64,000 nt of DNA, from contig NZ_JAALAA010000001.1 of assembly GCF_011045035.1 (NCBI RefSeq), positions 124,001 through 188,000 of the forward strand, written 5' to 3'. Of this stretch, positions 1 through 7,750 are shown in pieces. A model generated the notes under the pieces. It had not been told where the DNA came from. It was given only the letters and a program-made list of their open reading frames with translations, and did not search any database. Numbering within the stretch: the first letter of the stretch is position 1; every line of letters begins with the position of its first letter. Position numbers and translations under genes: made by a program. The stretch comes from Nocardioides turkmenicus. Its GTDB lineage: Bacteria; Actinomycetota; Actinomycetes; Propionibacteriales; Nocardioidaceae.

Positions 1-767
1 CCCTCAGCGAGCTTCTCCGGGAGCACCGTCTCGACCGCGTCGACGGTGTTCTCACGGTTGCCGCCGCCGTCGTGGGCCAGAGCCACCGCACCGGGCTGGA
101 TCGCCGCCCGGAGGTTGTCGGTCAGCGTCTCCTCGGAGAGGTCGTTGCCGTCCCAGTCGAAGATCACGTTGCCCAGCCCGAGCGGCTGCATACCGAGGGA
201 GGCGGCCACCTCGCCGGTGTTGCCCCAGCTGCCGTTGGGAGCCCGGAAGTAGGGCACCTTCTGAGCCGGGTTCCCCAGCGCCTCTCGGATCGTGGCGAGA
301 TTGGCCTTGAGGTCCTGCTCGACCTGGGCGTGGGACCAGCTGCCCATGTCGGCGTAGGAGGTGGAGTGGTTGCACAGCGTGTGGCCATCGGCGACGATCC
401 GCTTCAGGATCTCGGCGCCGCCGGGGGCGGTGATGTTCTGGCCGATGACACAGAAGACCGCGGTGATCTCGTGGGCCGCCAGGATGTCCAGCAGGCGATC
501 CGTCTCGCCGGGGTTGGGACCGTCGTCGAAGGTGAGGGCGGCCACGTCGCCTTTCCCCCTGGCGGCGGCGAGCGGCGTAGACGTCGGATGGACCGCGCCT
601 CCTGGCACGAACCCGGGGTCCCGGCTCGGCTGCCAGTCGTCGTTCGCCACAGCCAGGGCACTCACGGCTGTGGCGGCGGGGGTCGCCGCGACGGCGGCCA
701 TGCCCAACGCCCCGATCGCGCCCACCAGTGCAGTCATCGTCCGCATCCTCGTGCTCCATCCAGCCAT
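1..767 (-). CDS. Exported polysaccharide deacetylase (NodB domain), C-terminus cut by window edge
   Basis: Reading starts at the ATG at 767 and runs off the left edge after 255 codons. Residues about 8-38 are a signal peptide (basic start, Ala/Val-rich core), so the enzyme should be exported. The NodB domain follows: motif 1 TFDDGPN (D81, D82), motif 2 CNHSTSY (H134), motif 3 RAPNGSWGN, and LAHDGGGNRENT near the edge. Known family members deacetylate chitin or peptidoglycan amino sugars with a metal held by Asp and two His. Motif 2 is normally H-[ST]-x-x-H; the second His position is Tyr138 here, so metal binding or substrate may differ. ATG codons at 746 and 737 are alternative starts. The precise substrate cannot be told. 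Confidence 0.85.
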   Translation of the reverse strand, partial: MAGWSTRMRTMTALVGAIGALGMAAVAATPAATAVSALAVANDDWQPSRDPGFVPGGAVHPTSTPLAAARGKGDVAALTFDDGPNPGETDRLLDILAAHEITAVFCVIGQNITAPGGAEILKRIVADGHTLCNHSTSYADMGSWSHAQVEQDLKANLATIREALGNPAQKVPYFRAPNGSWGNTGEVAASLGMQPLGLGNVIFDWDGNDLSEETLTDNLRAAIQPGAVALAHDGGGNRENTVDAVETVLPEKLAE

Positions 768-905
768 GGCGAATCCCTTCGACTTCGAAATCGTTATCGA
801 ACACCATCGAGGCACGGCTGATCGTTGTCAATGGCCAGGCGGTTCCCGCGGATCTGAGTACCCACACTCATGCGCCTCGCGCCCTCGATCCAGGAACCTG
901 AAGAC

Positions 906-1325
906 ATGAAGCTATTCGTACGGCTGGCCGTGATAGTCGGCGGCAGCATCCTGTTCTCGATCGCAACCGACCTCATCTTCCGCACCGAGGACGCCACCAT
1001 CGGCGCCGGCCTGCTCTACTTCGCGCTGCTGCTCACCGTCTCCGGGCTCTGGGGCCTCTGGGACGGCTACCACGCGAAGCGTCTCGCGCCCGTGTTCGTG
1101 CGATGGGCGCTGGTCGCCGGCGCGGTCGGCCTCAGCGGTCCGTTCCGGATCTGGTTCGAGGACGGTCGTGACGTCGGCGTGCTGTGGAGCGACCTGTGGA
1201 ACCTGACCCCGTTCCTCGCCGGTCTCGTCGTCGTCCCTGCCGCGGTGGGCATCGGCATCGGCTACGCCTTCGGCAGGGGCGGCGGATCGGTGAGGAACGG
1301 CGCGTCGCATCACCCCGCCCTCTAG
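906..1325 (+). CDS. Small hypothetical membrane protein
   Basis: A 139-residue protein, divergent from the deacetylase. The ATG at 906 is preceded by a GGAACCTGAAG stretch and opens directly into a hydrophobic helix (about residues 3-23). Further hydrophobic segments lie near residues 32-48, 65-80 and 100-125, giving about four membrane passes. The tail is polar and Gly/Ser-rich. No family was recognised and no catalytic motif is visible. The next gene starts 38 bp downstream on the same strand, so the two may be co-transcribed, but nothing links their functions. Confidence 0.6.
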   Translation: MKLFVRLAVIVGGSILFSIATDLIFRTEDATIGAGLLYFALLLTVSGLWGLWDGYHAKRLAPVFVRWALVAGAVGLSGPFRIWFEDGRDVGVLWSDLWNLTPFLAGLVVVPAAVGIGIGYAFGRGGGSVRNGASHHPAL

Positions 1326-1363
1326 GCTCTCTCCCACCAGACCGACCCAGGAGGAAGCCGCCG

Positions 1364-1750
1364 ATGACCACCTTCCGCGAGGCGATCGAGGCCAAGGACA
1401 TGGACGCCGTCGAGGCGATGCTGGCCGAGGACGTCGTGTTCACCAGCCCGGTCGCGTTCAAGCCCTACCCAGGCAAGGCGATCACCGCCGCGATCCTGCG
1501 GGCGGTGGTGAAGGTGTTCGAGGACTTCAGCTACGTACGCGAGATCCACGACGGCGCCCACCACGCCTACGAGTTCACCGCCAAGGTCGACGGCCTCGAG
1601 CTCAACGGCTGCGACTTCCTCACCTACGACGACGCGGGGAAGATCGTCGACTTCAAGGTGATGGTCCGCCCGCTGCGCGCCGCCGAGGCACTCGCCGCCC
1701 GGATGGGCGCGCAGTTCGATGAGATCAAAGCCGCCGCGAATGTGTCCTAG
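1364..1750 (+). CDS. SnoaL/NTF2-like fold protein
   Basis: A 128-residue protein with a clear GGAGGA ribosome site about 10 bases before the ATG at 1364. The opening (TFREAIEAKDMDAVEAMLAE, then DVVFTSPVAFKPYPGK) is typical of the SnoaL/NTF2-like cone fold: an N-terminal helix that begins a ligand cavity, then strands ending in a residue pattern of the type GKIVDFKVMVRPL. Family members include polyketide cyclases, isomerases and many proteins of unknown role. The substrate cannot be told. It precedes a flavoprotein and an ECF41 sigma factor whose C-terminus has the same fold, which is suggestive but not proof of a shared role. Confidence 0.7.
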   Translation: MTTFREAIEAKDMDAVEAMLAEDVVFTSPVAFKPYPGKAITAAILRAVVKVFEDFSYVREIHDGAHHAYEFTAKVDGLELNGCDFLTYDDAGKIVDFKVMVRPLRAAEALAARMGAQFDEIKAAANVS

Positions 1751-1830
1751 ATCACACTGATTAGGTGTCAGCAATCGGCCCCGTGTCTCGCTCATCTCTC
1801 GCAAGCACATCGGAGAGAAGGAGCATCGCC

Positions 1831-3039
1831 ATGAACGAACAGCGCAAGCACCGCATCGTAGTGCTCGGGGCCGGATACGCCGGCGCATGGACAGCGGGTA
1901 CCCTCGCTCGTCGGCTCTCGCCGAAGGACGTCGAGATCACCGTGGTCAACGCCGAGCCCGACTTCGTCCAGCGGATGCGGCTGCACCAGCTCGCCGTCGG
2001 CCAGGACGTCGCGGCACCGAAGCTCACCGAGGTCTTCGCCGGCACCGGCATCACGGTGCGCGTGGCCCGGGTCGTCGAGGTCGACCCGGACCGCCGCACC
2101 ATTGCGGTCGCCGACTCCGACGGCGGCGCGGAGGTCGCGTACGACACGCTGGTCTACGCCCTCGGGAGCAGCGGCGACTCCCGCGTGGCGGGAGCCGGCG
2201 CGCACGCCTTCGACATCGCCAGTCGCCCCTCGGCCCTGCGGCTCAGGGGCCGCCTCGACCAGCTCAGCGAGAGCGGCCGGGGTGGCGATGTTGTCGTGGT
2301 CGGCGACGGGCTCACCGGGATCGAGACCGCGGCGGAGATCGCCGAGTCGCGGCCGGAGCTGGCGGTGACACTGGTGGCGCGCGGCGAGCTCGGTTCCCGA
2401 CTCTCCGCCGGAGCGCGTCGCCACCTGCGCCAGGCGTACGAGCGGCTCGGCGTCACCGTGGTCGAGCACGCCGAGGTCGAGTCGGTCGAGGCCGGCCGCG
2501 TCCTCTGCGCCGACGGCACCGTGCTGGCTGCCGACGCCACCGTGTGGACGGCGGGGTTCGCGGTCAACCCCATCGCCGCAGCCAGCGGTCTCGAGGTCAC
2601 CGAGGCGGGCCAGATCGTCGTCGACCGGATGATGCGGTCGATCTCGCATCCCGACGTGTACGCCATCGGCGACAGCGTGCACGCGATCGGTGACAACGGC
2701 CGGCCGTTGCCGATGTCGTGCGCATCGGCCGGGCACACCGGGCGGCAGGCAGTCGAGGCGATCGTGGGCGAGCTGACCGGTCGCGCCGTTCCGACCACCA
2801 AGCTCGCCTACGCTGGCAACCACATCAGCCTCGGACGGAAGGACGCCATCCTCCAGATGGTCGACGATCAGGGACGCGCGAAGCCCAAGCACGTGGACGG
2901 AGGCAGGGCCGTACGCTTCAAGGCGGCCATCCTCGCGGGCTCGCTGTGGGCCACCTCGCACCCGACCTTCTGCCTGCCTCGCCGCCGGTTCCGGGTGACG
3001 ACCTCGCCGAGCCCCGCCCGGGAGCGTGTCGCGGCGTGA
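1831..3039 (+). CDS. NAD(P)/FAD-dependent oxidoreductase, NDH-2/disulfide-reductase fold
   Basis: A 402-residue flavoprotein. The ATG at 1831 has GAGAAGGAG about 8 bases upstream. Residues about 7-20 (RIVVLGAGYAGAWTA) are the FAD-binding Rossmann motif; a second nucleotide motif (VVVVGDGLTGIETAAEIAE) lies near residue 150 and binds NAD(P)H; VYAIGDSVHAIG near residue 275 is the second FAD contact. This order is that of type II NADH dehydrogenase-like proteins. No redox-active Cys pair is seen, so quinone-type reduction is more likely than disulfide reduction. Its TGA overlaps the GTG start of the ECF41 sigma gene, so the two are translationally coupled, matching the known pairing of ECF41 factors with oxidoreductases. 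Confidence 0.85.
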   Translation: MNEQRKHRIVVLGAGYAGAWTAGTLARRLSPKDVEITVVNAEPDFVQRMRLHQLAVGQDVAAPKLTEVFAGTGITVRVARVVEVDPDRRTIAVADSDGGAEVAYDTLVYALGSSGDSRVAGAGAHAFDIASRPSALRLRGRLDQLSESGRGGDVVVVGDGLTGIETAAEIAESRPELAVTLVARGELGSRLSAGARRHLRQAYERLGVTVVEHAEVESVEAGRVLCADGTVLAADATVWTAGFAVNPIAAASGLEVTEAGQIVVDRMMRSISHPDVYAIGDSVHAIGDNGRPLPMSCASAGHTGRQAVEAIVGELTGRAVPTTKLAYAGNHISLGRKDAILQMVDDQGRAKPKHVDGGRAVRFKAAILAGSLWATSHPTFCLPRRRFRVTTSPSPARERVAA

Positions 3040-3986
3040 GCCAGGTCATCGACCGCTTCGACGCGGATCGCTTCGAGGCCAGCCGCGACCGGCTGGCCTC
3101 CCTGGCGTACCGGTTGCTGGGGTCGGCATCGGAGGCCGAGGACACCGTCCAGGACGCGTACCTGCGGTGGCAGGGTGCCGACCGCCAGCGGATCGAGGTC
3201 CCCGAGGCGTGGCTGTCCAAGGTGGTCACCAACCTCAGCCTCGACCGCCTGCGGTCGGCACACATGCGCAAGGAGCGCGCGAGCGCCTGGCTGCCCGAAC
3301 CCGTCCTCGACGGCGACCCGATGCTCGGTCCCGCCGAGACGGTCGAGCAGCGCGAGATGGTCTCGCTCGCCGTGCTGGCGCTGATGGAGCGGCTCACGCC
3401 CGTCGAGCGCGGTGTCTATGTCCTGCGTGAGGCGTTCTCCTACACCCACGCCGAGATCGCCGAGATCCTGGAGATCAGCGAGTCCGCGAGCCAGCAGCAC
3501 CTCCACCGGGCACGACGACGGATGGCTGCCGGCCGGCGCTGCGGGCTCCTCGACGTCGATGCGGCCACGGCTCGCCGGACCGTCGAGGCGTTCCTCGAGG
3601 CGGCGTCGACAGGCGACACCGATCGCCTGGTGGCGCTGCTCACCGACGATGCCATCGCGATCACGGACGGGGCCGGCCTCAACGACCGACTTCTCCATTA
3701 CGACACGCCTCGCAAGGTCGCGGCCATCGCGCGAGCCGGATTCCGGCCCACCCCCGCGAAACGGCGGATGGCCGGCGGAACGCCGGTGATCCACTACGCG
3801 ATCGTCAACGGCACCCCTGCGATCCTGGCCGTGGTCGACGGCCACGTCGCCGGAATCGTCGCGTTCGACATCCTCGACGGCAAGATCGCGACGGTCCGCG
3901 GGATCGCCTCCGCCAAGCGGCTGGCGCACCTCGCCTCCGCGTGGACGCCCCTGGATCCGGAGTCGTCGATCATCGCCGAGTGGTGA
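3036..3986 (+). CDS. ECF41-family RNA polymerase sigma factor with C-terminal SnoaL-like domain
   Basis: A 316-residue ECF sigma factor starting at GTG 3036, which overlaps the upstream stop in a GTGA. Region 2 lies at about residues 10-75 (LAYRLLGSASEAEDTVQDAY) and region 4 at about 110-165 (LTPVERGVYVLREAFSYTHA). Between them is the WLPEPV linker typical of the ECF41/SigJ group. Residues about 175-316 form an SnoaL-like domain, which in ECF41 factors replaces a separate anti-sigma factor and controls activity. ECF41 genes usually sit beside, and drive, one oxidoreductase-type gene; the coupled flavoprotein is the obvious candidate. No confident ECF41-type promoter was found in front of it by eye. 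Confidence 0.9.
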   Translation: MSQVIDRFDADRFEASRDRLASLAYRLLGSASEAEDTVQDAYLRWQGADRQRIEVPEAWLSKVVTNLSLDRLRSAHMRKERASAWLPEPVLDGDPMLGPAETVEQREMVSLAVLALMERLTPVERGVYVLREAFSYTHAEIAEILEISESASQQHLHRARRRMAAGRRCGLLDVDAATARRTVEAFLEAASTGDTDRLVALLTDDAIAITDGAGLNDRLLHYDTPRKVAAIARAGFRPTPAKRRMAGGTPVIHYAIVNGTPAILAVVDGHVAGIVAFDILDGKIATVRGIASAKRLAHLASAWTPLDPESSIIAEW

Positions 3987-3998
3987 TCGCCTCCGGCG

Positions 3999-4301
3999 TC
4001 ATCGGCCTTCCCTCCGCTCCTGGAGCCGCTGCTGGGCCTCGGGCAGGAACTTCAGGCACGGGGCGTCCGCCTCGGGGTGCTTCTGCGTGAGGTGGAAGAT
4101 CCATCGGTCCATCGCCGCCATGAAGCCGTCGTCCTCCCCTGCGCGATACGTCGCCCACTTGATCCGGTCCCGGACGACGCACTCCGTGCAGGTGACCTTG
4201 TAGACGAATTGGTCCTGGGCGTCGAGATCGATCCTCACGGTCGCCAGCGGTCCGGCCTGTGCGGCTGCCTTCCTCTCACGAGCCGACTTGCTCGCCGTCA
4301 T
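3999..4301 (-). CDS. Hypothetical protein with Cys/His cluster
   Basis: A 100-residue protein, ending 12 bp from the convergent sigma gene. The N-terminus is basic (KSARERKAAA). The pattern CTEC near residue 35, then HLTQKH near 70 and a Cys about eight residues later could bind one zinc, but this is inferred from spacing only. Codon use fits the neighbours and no overlapping frame offers a better protein. The family was not recognised. Confidence 0.55.
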   Translation of the reverse strand: MTASKSARERKAAAQAGPLATVRIDLDAQDQFVYKVTCTECVVRDRIKWATYRAGEDDGFMAAMDRWIFHLTQKHPEADAPCLKFLPEAQQRLQERREGR

Positions 4302-4337
4302 GCTGCACCTCGTTCTCGTCGGGAGACGAAGCCTACG

Positions 4338-5596
4338 TCAGCAGCTCGCGACGACGTCGAAGCGGCCGCCCGCCGACTCCTGGAGGGTCGTCACGGTGGC
4401 GTCGCCCTGGCCCATGTAGTCCTCGGAGACGTCGGCGTAGAACGGGTTGTAGGGGTTGGTGCCGTACGAGTGGGCGCGTCCGGCTGCCTCGTGCTGGGCG
4501 TTGGTCGCCGAACCGCAGTAGAGGCCGGGATCGGTCGGCGGGTCGGTGGGCTCCTCTGTCGGCGGGTCCGTCGGCCCCGTGCCCCGCTCGACCCGGCGGT
4601 TGTTGTCGAAGAAGAAGTCGGTGACGTACGCCGGGTAGTCGATCGAGTTCGTCGTGATGTACGAGCCGCCCGGGCCGCACCGGCCGGCCAGTTGTGTCCC
4701 ATCCCGGTGTTCTGGATCAGCGACACCCGCGGACCGGTACCGTCCGACCAGAGCGTCCCGGAGCCGGCGGTGTTGTTGCCGGCCAGGCCCGCCAGGGAGA
4801 ACGACGACTGCGACGAGGCGCCGTAGATCCCCGCCATGACCTGCGCATTCAGGGTGTTGTATCCGGGTGCGACCGTGGTGTCGTTGGAGCCGTACACCAC
4901 CGAGGTGAGCTGGCTGCCGAAGCCTGATGAGGAGGAGCCGGCGAAGGTCCGGCAGGTGTTGGTCACCTGCGACTGGGTCACCGCCACCGACCCGATCTGG
5001 CTGGAGGTCGTACCCACCGACGGACCGGCGTTGATCCCGATCCCGGCGAACACGTCGGGCGCGAGACAGCCCATCACCATCGTCTCGCCGCCACCCGAGG
5101 ACAGCCCAGACAGGTAGACCTGGTCAGGATCGATGTCCAGCGCTGGATCGGCGAGCAGGTCTCTGACCAGCTGGAGCAGGTTGTCGTCGTGCCGCCCGGG
5201 CGAGGTCCGAGAATGGTTGCTGTCGTAGTAGTCCCAGCAGCCGAGGAGTACGCCGCCGTTCGGTGCCGCGGGGATGGCCACCACCATCCCGCGCGCGTCC
5301 GCGGTCGCGGTCCAGTTGCCCCCGTCGCGCAGGTTGGCCGAGGTCTGGACGCAGCCGTGCAGGTTGACCATGAGCGCACGTCCGGTGCCGAGCATCGGGG
5401 CGCTGCTGGGGACGTACAGCTGGGTGGTCATGCCTCCCGCTGTCCGGGCCGTCCACGTGCCGGCGGCGGCCGCGGCCGTGCTGCCGGCGGAGGGCGCCAC
5501 CGCGACCGCGGCGCCACCGGCGACCACCAGTCCGAGGGCCGCGAGCGCGGCACCGCCTCGGTTTCGTACGAGTCTGAGCGAACTCCCGAGACGCAT
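4338..5596 (-). pseudogene. Extracellular PHB depolymerase-type esterase, broken by a one-base frameshift
   Basis: The ATG at 5596 follows CAGGAGGATC and opens a signal peptide ending in an Ala-rich stretch near residue 45. The alpha/beta-hydrolase core shows NLHGC (oxyanion hole), the lipase box GLSSGGG with the nucleophile Ser, and GMGHNWPAG carrying the catalytic His. This is the arrangement of secreted poly(3-hydroxyalkanoate) depolymerases and feruloyl-type esterases of the same fold. At about 4679-4687 the frame is lost: the zero frame becomes Arg/Thr-rich nonsense, while the shifted frame reads RCGPGGSYITTNSIDYPAYV, then a PTDPPTEEPTDPP linker and a short C-terminal domain ending in VVASC before TGA at 4338. 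The span is 1259 bases, one short of a multiple of three. A repaired protein would have 419 residues. Real mutation and sequencing error cannot be separated here. Confidence 0.8.
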
Positions 5597-5727
5597 GACC
5601 GATCCTCCTGTACGAGACCAGCCCGCCGCCGCCCGGCAGGCAGATCGACGGTAGATGTGACCGTCGCCACAGGTCTATGTCGGTCCGGACCACATTCCGC
5701 GGTGCGGATGTATCGATCCCGCAGCCG

Positions 5728-6070
5728 TCACCGATAGAGCTCCTCGTCGATGCTCGCCAGCCGCGACGGGTGCACCCGCTCCCCGAACCCGTAGAACTGC
5801 TGGAAGCTCATCACCAGCGGACGCCAGCGATCGGGGTCATCCGACGGCAAAGCCGTCGAGTCGCAGCTCCGGCGCGATCGCCGTCTGCGACGACCCACCG
5901 ATCCCGAGGACCGCCGTACGTCCCAGCCAGAAGACCGACGACCCTTCGACAGGCTCAGGACACCGCATCGGCATCAGGTTCGTGGTGCCGTCCTCGTTGA
6001 GCATGGAAAGCAGCACCACCGGAGTGCCGAAGTAGCGGATGGCCGGATCGATGTCGACATGCGTAACCAT
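5728..6070 (-). pseudogene. Flavin reductase-like (FMN split-barrel) gene remnant with inserted short repeat and internal deletion
   Basis: From ATG 6070 the frame gives a normal flavin-reductase-like N-terminus (AIRYFGTPVVLLS, LNEDGTTNL, then SSVFWLGRTAVLGIGGSSQT). Between PM and SSVFW sit eight extra residues, RCPEPVEG, encoded by 24 bases at 5942-5965 that contain the dispersed repeat. After about 61 residues the middle of the protein is gone. A second frame resumes with DDPDRWRPLVMSF and HPSRLASIDEELYR and ends at TGA 5728, which is the expected C-terminus of the same family. About 100 or more residues are missing. A hairpin, GACGGC-AAA-GCCGTC (5843-5857), lies at the deletion junction. 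Confidence 0.7.
5942..5965. repeat. Short dispersed repeat inserted in frame in the flavin reductase remnant
   Basis: The 24-base insert holds CTTCGACAGGCTCAGG, sharing the core TCGACARGCTC with copies at 7723-7743 and 19789-19805. It adds RCPEPVEG to the broken reading frame. Its length is a multiple of three, so the insertion alone did not break the frame. The same core is, from memory, common in several actinobacterial genomes. Confidence 0.6.
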
Positions 6071-6125
6071 GCCCCGAACCTAGGGCTCACCGCCCGTGAC
6101 TTCCGGCGGGTATCCAACGGCCCAA

Positions 6126-7400
6126 TCAGGGGCGGCGGGTGAATCGGATGGGGCCGTCCGGCAACCGTTCATGAACGTACGCCGGGTTGTGCGCCAGACG
6201 GTGATGATGCGGGCACAACAGCGCCCCATCGTTGAGGTTGGTCTTGCCGCCAGCAGCCCAGGGATCTAGGTGGTGGGCGTCGCACCACTCCGGTGGCATG
6301 TCACAGCCCTCGGCCTGACAGCACTTGGCCTGCAACCGGAGTGCTTTGCGTTGGATCGGCTGGAAGAACCGACTGCCCCGGCCGGCATCGAGGACCTCGC
6401 TGTCGCCACCCAACACCCAGGGGATGATGGTGGCGTTGCACGCCATCCGCCGCGCCTCCGCGGCAGAGATGGTGGTGCCGTTGGTCTCGTCGTAGCCCAG
6501 GGTCGCGACACCGAGGTCTTTGTGGAGCTCCTCGAGGCTGATCACGACGTTGATGGTGGTCGCGTCCCCGCCATGGCGCGGCAGGGCCGCGGGGTCGATG
6601 GTCTCGAGCAGGCGCGAGAATCCCTGTCCCATCAGCCGTTCCCACGGCGGCAACGGGGCACCCTTGTCGACCAGTTGCTGCTTCCTAGGTTGGGCGTAGG
6701 CCTCGACCAGCCGCTTGAACCTCATCCCCACCGAGGTCGGCAACACCCCGTCGAACCCGATGGTGCCGTCGTAGTTGTCCCACACCCGCAGGGCGGTCTT
6801 CTGCTGGGCGCGTTCTTCCTCCGCCAGCAGTGCTTTGGCTTCGGCGTCCTCGAACCGTTCAGGGTCGATCTCGGCCAGGATCCGGTTGCCCACGATCCGC
6901 AGCTCGTTGGCGGTCAGGTGGGTGGCGTGGTCGATCAGGAGCTTCTCGGCCAGCACGAGGTCGTCGGCGCTGGCGACCGGATCAGTGCCGATCTTGTCGA
7001 GCGCCTTGATGATCACCCGAGCCTTGTCCAAAGACACGACGCCCTCGGCCAGACCGGCGGCGACGAGGTCGTACTTCGCGACCCCGACCGCCAGCTTGAT
7101 CTGGGCACGGGCCACCGTCTTGTCGACCAGCAGTTCGGTCCGTAGCCACCCCGAGGCGTCCTTGGCCCCGGTCTCTTCGGCGATATCACCGCCAACAGCG
7201 AGGACTCGGAGCTTCAACGCGGCCTGTTGGGCCTGCAGCTTCTCGAGCCGTTCGAGGAGGTCTTTCTTCTGCCCGGTCCGCCAATACGCCGGATCGGTCG
7301 CGAGCAGTTCTTGAACGGAGGATTCGATAGCCGTCAGAGCAGCGTCGATCGAGTCGCCGGGGTTGGTTCCCCAGTGGTCGATCCCGCTCCCGAGACTCAT
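6126..7400 (-). CDS. DUF222 / HNH endonuclease (13E12 repeat family)
   Basis: A 424-residue protein with the architecture of the actinobacterial 13E12/DUF222 family. Residues about 20-290 are the helical DUF222 region, beginning with a Leu/Gln-rich segment (DLLERLEKLQAQQAALKLRV). Residues about 365-415 are the HNH nuclease: the zinc-type Cys CCQAEGC, the core WCDAHHLDPWAAGGKTNLND, and LCPHHHRLAH. These genes occur in many copies per genome and are commonly linked to mobile-type sequences; their biological role is not settled. The frame is intact. Its 5' side faces a highly structured intergenic element, and short repeats lie on both sides. Confidence 0.92.
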   Translation of the reverse strand: MSLGSGIDHWGTNPGDSIDAALTAIESSVQELLATDPAYWRTGQKKDLLERLEKLQAQQAALKLRVLAVGGDIAEETGAKDASGWLRTELLVDKTVARAQIKLAVGVAKYDLVAAGLAEGVVSLDKARVIIKALDKIGTDPVASADDLVLAEKLLIDHATHLTANELRIVGNRILAEIDPERFEDAEAKALLAEEERAQQKTALRVWDNYDGTIGFDGVLPTSVGMRFKRLVEAYAQPRKQQLVDKGAPLPPWERLMGQGFSRLLETIDPAALPRHGGDATTINVVISLEELHKDLGVATLGYDETNGTTISAAEARRMACNATIIPWVLGGDSEVLDAGRGSRFFQPIQRKALRLQAKCCQAEGCDMPPEWCDAHHLDPWAAGGKTNLNDGALLCPHHHRLAHNPAYVHERLPDGPIRFTRRP

Positions 7401-7564
7401 CGCTTTCCCGCCTTCAAGGGTGTGCTGTGATGAGTCCTATTCTACTCCGGAACCATCCCTGCGGGAACCTATTTTCCCAGGTAAACGCCCGCTTTCGCGG
7501 TCAGTGAACAACCTCTTCTGCTGCGCCACACCCGGGCCGCCGCCCCGATAGCCAGCCAAGTTTT

Positions 7565-7655
7565 TTCTCGATCTGGTCCGGAGTCCAGGACCGCCGAAGG
7601 CGGCCGGCGAAGCCGGCGCCCGAAGGGCGTCCTTGACGCCGGACCAGATCGAGAA
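7565..7655. repeat. Nested inverted-repeat element: 17-bp arms enclosing three GAA-loop hairpins
   Basis: The left arm ttctcgatctggtccgg (7565-7581) is exactly complementary to 7639-7655. Inside, AGGAC (7587-7591) can pair with GTCCT (7629-7633). Between these are three adjacent hairpins, each with a GAA loop: CCGCC/GGCGG (7591-7603), GCCGGC/GCCGGC (7603-7617) and CGCCC/GGGCG (7617-7629). The whole forms a cloverleaf-like shape in either strand. It lies in a 350-bp gap without a credible gene (7401-7750), beside a DUF222 gene and a copy of the TCGACARGCTC repeat. It could be a mobile repetitive palindrome, a structured RNA or a strong terminator; the sequence does not decide. Confidence 0.75.
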
Positions 7656-7722
7656 GACCCTCCAGGAAAGGGTCGGCGGCCCAGACCGGCCCTTGGCAGA
7701 ACGCTCCGGCAGGGAGCCGGGC

Positions 7723-7743
7723 TGGTCTCGACAAGCTCGACCA
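7723..7743. repeat. Short dispersed repeat, TCGACARGCTC copy 2
   Basis: tggtctcgacaagctcgacc at 7723-7742 (plus one a) is itself a near-palindrome: TGGTC pairs with GACCA around CTCGACAAGCTCG. It lies just before the stop of the hypothetical gene ending at 7751, in the same gap as the larger structured element. Confidence 0.55.
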
Positions 7744-7750
7744 CCGAGAG

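Noticed and set aside
1766..1790. Possible ECF41-type promoter (TGTCA ... CGT) before the flavoprotein gene
   Set aside because: The spacing between TGTCA and CGT is about 11 bases instead of the expected 16 or so, and the match is weak.
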